A stretch of 64,000 bases of DNA, from positions 19,394 through 83,393 of the forward strand of contig JAIPBE010000010.1 of the NCBI GenBank assembly GCA_021738725.1. Reading direction: 5' to 3'. Made by a program: the position numbers and the translations under genes. Origin of the DNA: Saprospiraceae bacterium (GTDB lineage: Bacteria > Bacteroidota > Bacteroidia > Chitinophagales > Saprospiraceae). Shown here in pieces: positions 59,823 through 64,000 of this stretch (the stretch's first letter is position 1; each line of letters opens with the position of its first letter). The notes under the pieces are model-generated. The model ran no database searches. It saw only the letters and a list, made by a program, of their open reading frames with translations, and was not told where the DNA came from.

Positions 59823-60416
59823 ATGGTTCCTCAATTTATCCTCGATGCGATCGCCTTCATCAGCCAGCCATGGCCCTGGTGGGTCGCGGGTCCGATGATC
59901 GCTGTGATCATGTTTCTCCTGCTCAAGCTGGGTAAAGAATTTGGGATATCCGCCAACTTCCGCATCATGTGTGCTGCGGAGGGTGCCGGGGATTATGCCG
60001 ACTTTTTCAAATTCGACTGGCAATCTCAGGGCTGGAACCTGCTGGTGGCCCTGGGCGCGGTTTTCGGCGGATATATGACCTCTCACTATTTTGCCGGTGC
60101 AGAAGGAAATATTGCCCATGTCAGTGCGGCCACTGTTGAAAGTCTGCAGCAATTGGGGCTGAACTACCAGGAAGGACAGGTACCCCTGATCCCGGAGTTC
60201 TATTCCTGGGAAGCCCTGTTTACCCTTCCCGGTTTTATGGTGATCGTCGTCGGCGGATTTCTGGTCGGATTTGGCGCCAGATATGCCGGCGGTTGTACCT
60301 CTGGTCATGCCATCAGCGGGATGTCAGCCCTCCAATTAGGTTCGCTGTATGCAGTGCTCGGTTTTTTCGCCGGTGGACTCTTTATGACCTATGTCATCTT
60401 TCCTCTCATCTTTTGA
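59823..60416 (+). CDS. YeeE/YedE-family membrane protein (sulfur-compound transporter half)
   Basis: 197 residues, four to five hydrophobic segments. The family signature appears near residue 155: FGARYAGGCTSGHAISGM, whose Cys-Thr-Ser-Gly-His carries the conserved cysteine that relays thiosulfate or sulfide-type substrates in TsuA/YeeE proteins. Here the family's usual single ~350-residue chain is split into two genes, this one and the next (12 bp apart). Position before the sulfide:quinone oxidoreductase suggests sulfur-compound uptake or movement for its oxidation. Substrate not proven. Confidence 0.85.
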   Translation: MVPQFILDAIAFISQPWPWWVAGPMIAVIMFLLLKLGKEFGISANFRIMCAAEGAGDYADFFKFDWQSQGWNLLVALGAVFGGYMTSHYFAGAEGNIAHVSAATVESLQQLGLNYQEGQVPLIPEFYSWEALFTLPGFMVIVVGGFLVGFGARYAGGCTSGHAISGMSALQLGSLYAVLGFFAGGLFMTYVIFPLIF

Positions 60417-60428
60417 ATTTGATCCATT

Positions 60429-60845
60429 ATGATGCGCTCATCCAAATACATCCTGATCGGCATTCTCTTTGGAATGACCCTCTTCAAAGCGGAAGCCGTT
60501 TCCTGGTTCCGGATCTATGAAATGTTCCATTTCCAGAGCTTTCATATGTACGGGATCATTTTCTCCTCCATCGCTATGGGTATACTGATCATTCAGTGGA
60601 TCAAACGGACCCATATGAAATCGACCGAGGGCTTGGAAATAGTGATCCCGGACAAGGACAAGCATGCTCCCCGATACATTATTGGCGGTACGATCTTCGG
60701 TCTGGGCTGGGCTCTGGCGGGGGTTTGTCCTGGTCCAATGTTTATTGTGCTGGGCAGTGGATATACCGTTCTGGTGATCTTCCTGTTGTCTGCGATCACC
60801 GGCACATTCGTCTATGGCTTGCTTCGCAAGTACCTGCCTCATTAA
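60429..60845 (+). CDS. YeeE/YedE-family second half (DUF6691-like)
   Basis: 138 residues, four hydrophobic segments. GLGWALAGVCPGPMFIVLGSG is the second-half signature, with the conserved cysteine in V-C-P-G-P. It pairs with the preceding gene to form the two-component YeeE/YedE transporter often found next to sulfide:quinone oxidoreductase and rhodanese genes in Bacteroidota. There are 21 bp to the oxidoreductase gene; one operon. Confidence 0.85.
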   Translation: MMRSSKYILIGILFGMTLFKAEAVSWFRIYEMFHFQSFHMYGIIFSSIAMGILIIQWIKRTHMKSTEGLEIVIPDKDKHAPRYIIGGTIFGLGWALAGVCPGPMFIVLGSGYTVLVIFLLSAITGTFVYGLLRKYLPH

Positions 60846-60866
60846 GTCATTCTAAACTTCATCATC

Positions 60867-62141
60867 ATGTCAAATACTCATCATCAGATCGTTATTATCG
60901 GCGCCGGAACCGGTGGCGTTACTGTCGCTGCACAATTTAAACGCAAGAATAAAGATCTGGATGTCGTCCTGATCGACCCAGCTGATAAACATTATTATCA
61001 GGCCGCCTGGACCCTGGTCGGGGCCGGTACATTTGATTTTAAAGATACCGAACGGCCTATGGAGTCGGTGATCCCTCCCGGTGTCAAATGGATCCAGGAT
61101 GCTGTCAGCAGCATTGACCCGGATAAGAATGCTGTTCAACTGGCTTCCGGGCATCGGATAGACTATGATTATTTAGTGGTCAGCCCGGGGTTGATCAATG
61201 ACTATAGTCTGGTCGAAGGACTGGGTGATGCCATCAACAAAGGTGGTGTCTGTAGTAATTATGTCAATTCTGAATATACCTGGGAGGTGTTGCGGAACCT
61301 CAAGGGGGGGAACGCCATTTTTACCCAGGCTGCGACCCCGATCAAATGTGGTGGTGCACCACAGAAGATCATGTATCTGGCCGCTGATTATTTTAGGAAA
61401 CATGGACTGGCGGATAAGGTCAATATTACCTTCCCCATTCCGGGTTCCGTGATCTTTGGTGTTCCGGAATTTGCCAAGACATTGATGAAGGTGGTGGACC
61501 GGTATGGCATCGAGTTGCGCTTTTTCCACAAGCTGATGAAGGTCGATGCAGAAAAGCGTCAGGTGCATTACAAGATCACCGCAGAATCATCGATGATCGC
61601 CGGCTGTTTCTACGCCCTGAATCCGGAGATCGTAGATCTGGATCCTTCCGAAACAGATGTGGTCCTTGAATATGATATGCTGCATCTGGCACCGCCTCAG
61701 GCTGCTCCCTTTTTTATCCAGGAGTCCAAACTGGCCTTCAGTGATGGACCGAACAAGGGCTGGGTGGATGTCAATATCAACACACTCCAACACAGTCAGT
61801 ACACCAATGTCTTTGCCTTGGGTGATGTCGCGGCATTACCCACTGCAAAAACCGGAGCAGCTGTTCGAAAGCAGGCACCGGTGGTGGTTGAGAATCTGCT
61901 GCATGTGCTCCATCAGGAGAAGGAGCTTTCGCCGGGATACCATGGATATTCGTCCTGCCCGTTGGTGACGGGATACGGCAAAATGGTCCTGGCAGAATTC
62001 AAATATGACAATGTGCGGGACAGCGATAAGATGATCTCCATGTTTGTGGATACCACCAAGGAGAATTATAGCATGTGGCTCTTGAAAAAGTATGGACTTC
62101 CATTCATGTACTGGAATCTGATGCTGAAAGGAAAGGCTTGA
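60867..62141 (+). CDS. sqr: sulfide:quinone oxidoreductase, type II (SQOR-like)
   Basis: 424 residues. N-terminal FAD-binding VIIGAGTGGVTVAAQFKRK. The two redox cysteines are in TPIKCGGAPQK and YSSCPLVTGYGKMVLAEF, matching the pair used by mitochondrial SQOR (type II), not the three-cysteine type I. A second dinucleotide-binding element VFALGDVAALPTAKTG closes the FAD site. The C-terminal helices (MWLLKKYGLPFMYWNLMLKG) are the monotopic membrane anchor near the quinone. It oxidises sulfide to persulfide or polysulfide and reduces quinone. Third gene of the YeeE-YeeE-SQR operon. Confidence 0.92.
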   Translation: MSNTHHQIVIIGAGTGGVTVAAQFKRKNKDLDVVLIDPADKHYYQAAWTLVGAGTFDFKDTERPMESVIPPGVKWIQDAVSSIDPDKNAVQLASGHRIDYDYLVVSPGLINDYSLVEGLGDAINKGGVCSNYVNSEYTWEVLRNLKGGNAIFTQAATPIKCGGAPQKIMYLAADYFRKHGLADKVNITFPIPGSVIFGVPEFAKTLMKVVDRYGIELRFFHKLMKVDAEKRQVHYKITAESSMIAGCFYALNPEIVDLDPSETDVVLEYDMLHLAPPQAAPFFIQESKLAFSDGPNKGWVDVNINTLQHSQYTNVFALGDVAALPTAKTGAAVRKQAPVVVENLLHVLHQEKELSPGYHGYSSCPLVTGYGKMVLAEFKYDNVRDSDKMISMFVDTTKENYSMWLLKKYGLPFMYWNLMLKGKA

Positions 62142-62284
62142 TCCTTGATTGGAAGCATTGGGAATCAAATGGAAAGTTGACGGAGAATTGCCCTCTAATC
62201 CCGGATGAGATCATCCGGAACAGATGAGGCCAACATTGGCCAATGTTTGAATAATCCGTATCATTGTGACTGAAAATCACACCA

Positions 62285-62466
62285 GGGCACTTCTATTAAC
62301 CTCCGAAATAGATCAAGGCCAAAGAAAATCGAGTGTGACAAGGCGTTTTGAAGGAGAATAGCCATAGCTATGTGACTGAAAAACAACGAAGTATCACGAT
62401 GATATTCTTTGGCACGATGACCGAAGGGAATCAGTTGGTCATTGAGTGGGGTTGATAGAGGTGCCC
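62285..62466. mobile_element. MITE-like element, copy C (182 bp)
   Basis: Same length as copy A. The ends are GGGCACTTCTATTAACC and GGTTGATAGAGGTGCCC, and most of the internal sequence matches, including AAGGAGAATAGCCATAGCTA. ACCA precedes and AACA follows, a possible mutated 4-bp target duplication. It ends 26 bp before a gene start, so it must carry or lie within that gene's promoter or leader. Confidence 0.8.
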
Positions 62467-62492
62467 AACATAACAGTGTTAAAAAATCTGCC

Positions 62493-62831
62493 ATGAGTAA
62501 GTTTGTAGAAGCTGTAGATACCTATAAGAGTGAAATGGACAAGCTGGGCATCAAATACGATGCAACCCTGCTGACCGCTGTCACCAAAGGCCTGGGCCCA
62601 TCAATTTATCGTGCAGATGCCTCCAAGGTATCCTGCTCTGACAATGATGAGCTGGCACGCGTGAAAACCAACTTCCTGATTAAGAAATTGGGCTTGAAGG
62701 ATGATGCCAAGCTGGATGCGGCCATCAAGGAAGTTTGCGAGCAACTGGGTTCTGCAAACCGGAACAAGTACCGTGCGATGTTCTACTATCTCCTCGTCAA
62801 GAAGTTTGGCAAGGAAGGGGTGTACAGGTAG
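62493..62831 (+). CDS. DUF2853-family small protein
   Basis: 112 residues. The order of motifs SKFVEAVDTYKSEMDKLGIKYDATLLTAVTKGLGPSIYRADASKVSCSDNDELARVKTNFLIKKLGL followed by NRNKYRAMFYYLLVKKFGKE is that of the DUF2853 family of small soluble helical proteins of unknown function. ATG 62493 is used; 17 further codons upstream are open but fall inside the MITE-like element. A strong terminator follows. No partner gene is adjacent. Confidence 0.85.
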   Translation: MSKFVEAVDTYKSEMDKLGIKYDATLLTAVTKGLGPSIYRADASKVSCSDNDELARVKTNFLIKKLGLKDDAKLDAAIKEVCEQLGSANRNKYRAMFYYLLVKKFGKEGVYR

Positions 62832-62853
62832 GCGCTTGTCTCCTGAGAATAAA

Positions 62854-62886
62854 AAGCCTGCCTCGAATTTCGAGGCAGGCTTTTTT
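62854..62886 (+). terminator. rho-independent terminator after the DUF2853 gene
   Basis: 12-bp stem, arms GCCTGCCTCGAA / TTCGAGGCAGGC, virtually no loop, then TTTTTT. Confidence 0.9.
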
Positions 62887-62971
62887 AGTATATGTGCCAC
62901 CTGAGATAGGTGGTCTTTTGCGCCTTTCTGTTCTCGGACATGTTTCCGTTTTTCTGGTGGCTTGTACCTGA

Positions 62972-63210
62972 ATGGGTAAAAGGTAAAAGGTAATGGGTGA
63001 AAGGTAAAAGGGTGGACCTGCTATCTTTAACGGGACATTGAGTTAAGTCAGAGGAGCGGTTCAAAAGACCAAATCCCAAATCTCAAAGAACAAATCACAA
63101 ACCAGCCTGCCGGCTGGCAGGTAAATTCCAGGCACCAAATTCCAAATAGCAAACAACTCCATCCTATTTCAGGCAAGGTCACCATTACCCAATACCCAGT
63201 ACCTTTCTCC
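62972..63210. repeat. word-repeat tract (GGGTAAA/AGGTAAA heptads, AAATCCCAAATCTCAAA)
   Basis: Heptads GGGTAAA, AGGTAAA and GGGTGAA lie at 62972-63012 on the plus strand, the same words as beside hypD but in the other orientation. Further on are the A/C-rich words also seen before hypF, a hairpin CCTGCC-GGCT-GGCAGG at 63106-63121, and TTACCCAATACCCA. No gene. Confidence 0.7.
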
Positions 63211-63279
63211 TCGACTTCTCGATTCCTCCACTCATCGGAGTTGAGGCCGGGACATTGGCGGACAAAGCCGCCCCAGACT

Positions 63280-63350
63280 GGCCCTGTAGCGGTCAAAGGA
63301 TTATAGTTATTCCGGTTAAATCAGCCAGCGGCCCTGTAGGGGTCAAACCT
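63280..63350. repeat. two copies of GGCCCTGTAG(C/G)GGTCAAA
   Basis: GGCCCTGTAGCGGTCAAAGG and GGCCCTGTAGGGGTCAAACC occur about 50 bp apart. No gene or RNA assignment is possible. Confidence 0.5.
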
Positions 63351-63483
63351 TGTGCAAGTCAATACCTCCCCGCCAAAAATCTTATTTGTGTAAGTCCAAC
63401 CAGCAGGTGCAAATGCCAAATACCAAATAACAAACGACAAATCCCAAATAAACCTCAAATCTCAAATGCCAATGATCAAAACA

Positions 63484-64000
63484 GTTAGCGAATGTTTAGA
63501 TCAAACGAATTTGCCAACACCCAACACCCAACACGCAAAGCCCAACACCCAACACCGAACCAGGAATCCGGAAGCCCTCATCAAACTGACAAGCGACAGG
63601 GGAAATACCAAAACACAAATACCAAATCCCAAATAAACCTCAAATCTCAAAAGCCAATGACCAAAACAGTTAGCGAATGTTTAGATCAAACGAATTAGCC
63701 ATTACCCAATACCCAATACCGAACCAGGAATCCGGAATCCCTCTCCAAACTGAAAACCGACAGGGGAAATACCAAAACACAAGTACCAAATCCCAAATAA
63801 ACCTCAAATCTCAAAAGCCAATGACCAAACAGGTAGCGAATGTTTAGATCAAACGAATTAGCCAACACCCAACACCGAACCAGGAATACGGAATCCCTCT
63901 CCAAACTGACAACCGACAAGGGAAATACCAAAACACAAGTACCAAATCCCAAATAAACCTCAAATCTCAAATGCAAATGACCAAACAGTTAGCGAATGTT
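63484..64000. repeat. tandem repeat of ~156-185 bp, four partial copies, running off the window
   Basis: G(T/G)TAGCGAATGTT occurs at 63484, 63669, 63832 and 63988. Each unit contains GATCAAACGAATT, a run of CCCAACACC or CCCAATACC words, CGAACCAGGAAT, and ACCAAATCCCAAATAAACCTCAAATCTCAAA. The last copy is cut by the window edge. The open frame on the minus strand translates these units and is not a gene. Confidence 0.85.

Noticed and set aside
63695..63976. 93-codon minus-strand frame with a repeated hydrophobic segment (FEVYLGFGTCVLVFPLSV)
   Set aside because: It is a direct translation of the ~160-bp tandem repeat; the same DNA gives open frames in other phases. No start signal.

Overview
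The window reads as chromosomal DNA of a Bacteroidota bacterium, most likely near the Saprospiraceae/Chitinophagales. The evidence is two secreted proteins with type IX secretion (T9SS) C-terminal sorting domains, a 4,685-residue secreted repeat protein ending in a gliding-motility/T9SS type B domain, an N-terminal carboxypeptidase-like extension on a TonB-dependent receptor, an ECF sigma factor with a TPR-bearing anti-sigma protein, and a CHAT/TPR protein. Base composition looks near 50% G+C; the hipBA and mobile mystery AB genes look more AT-rich. No rRNA, tRNA or CRISPR was recognised.

Layout: 1-8.0 kb has a truncated alpha/beta hydrolase, a TonB-dependent receptor, and a divergent cassette of ECF sigma factor + TPR anti-sigma facing a secreted Cys-rich unknown + CHAT-TPR protein. 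8.5-24 kb has a LuxR-type regulator, a T9SS-exported serine hydrolase, NhaD antiporter, FMN reductase, SulP permease, methyltransferase, CDF metal exporter, a tripartite ABC/HlyD/TolC exporter whose ATPase motifs are degenerate, a glycosyltransferase and a lipoprotein. 24-32 kb is an accessory island. It starts at the 3' end of a T9SS cargo gene and holds three toxin-antitoxin-like modules (wHTH + nucleotidyltransferase, Fic, HipBA) between partial copies of that cargo gene's sorting domain. 32.4-46.5 kb is a single giant gene: 22 HYR-like repeats followed by a twofold repeat of about 798 residues. It is followed by the mobile mystery protein A/B pair (Xre + Fic).

47.7-62.1 kb is a lithotrophy cluster. 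The maturation genes (hypE; hypD, C, F; hypB, A and a small membrane protein) run leftwards, broken into three blocks by intergenic low-complexity repeats. The structural genes hyaA-hyaB-hyaC-hyaD of a membrane-bound group 1 [NiFe] hydrogenase run rightwards. The small subunit keeps all six cysteines of the oxygen-tolerant [4Fe-3S] proximal cluster. Downstream lie two YeeE/YedE transporter halves and a type II sulfide:quinone oxidoreductase. Together these point to H2 and sulfide as auxiliary electron donors feeding the quinone pool. FNR/CRP-like palindromes sit in the promoter regions.

The strongest unexplained structures are: a dispersed 182-bp element with 17-bp terminal inverted repeats (three copies, MITE-like, two of them just upstream of genes); a field of about 17-bp motifs at roughly 30-bp spacing before the Fic gene; duplicated T9SS sorting-domain fragments around the toxin modules; and a 7-bp G-rich repeat able to form a G-quadruplex that supplies the hypD stop codon.
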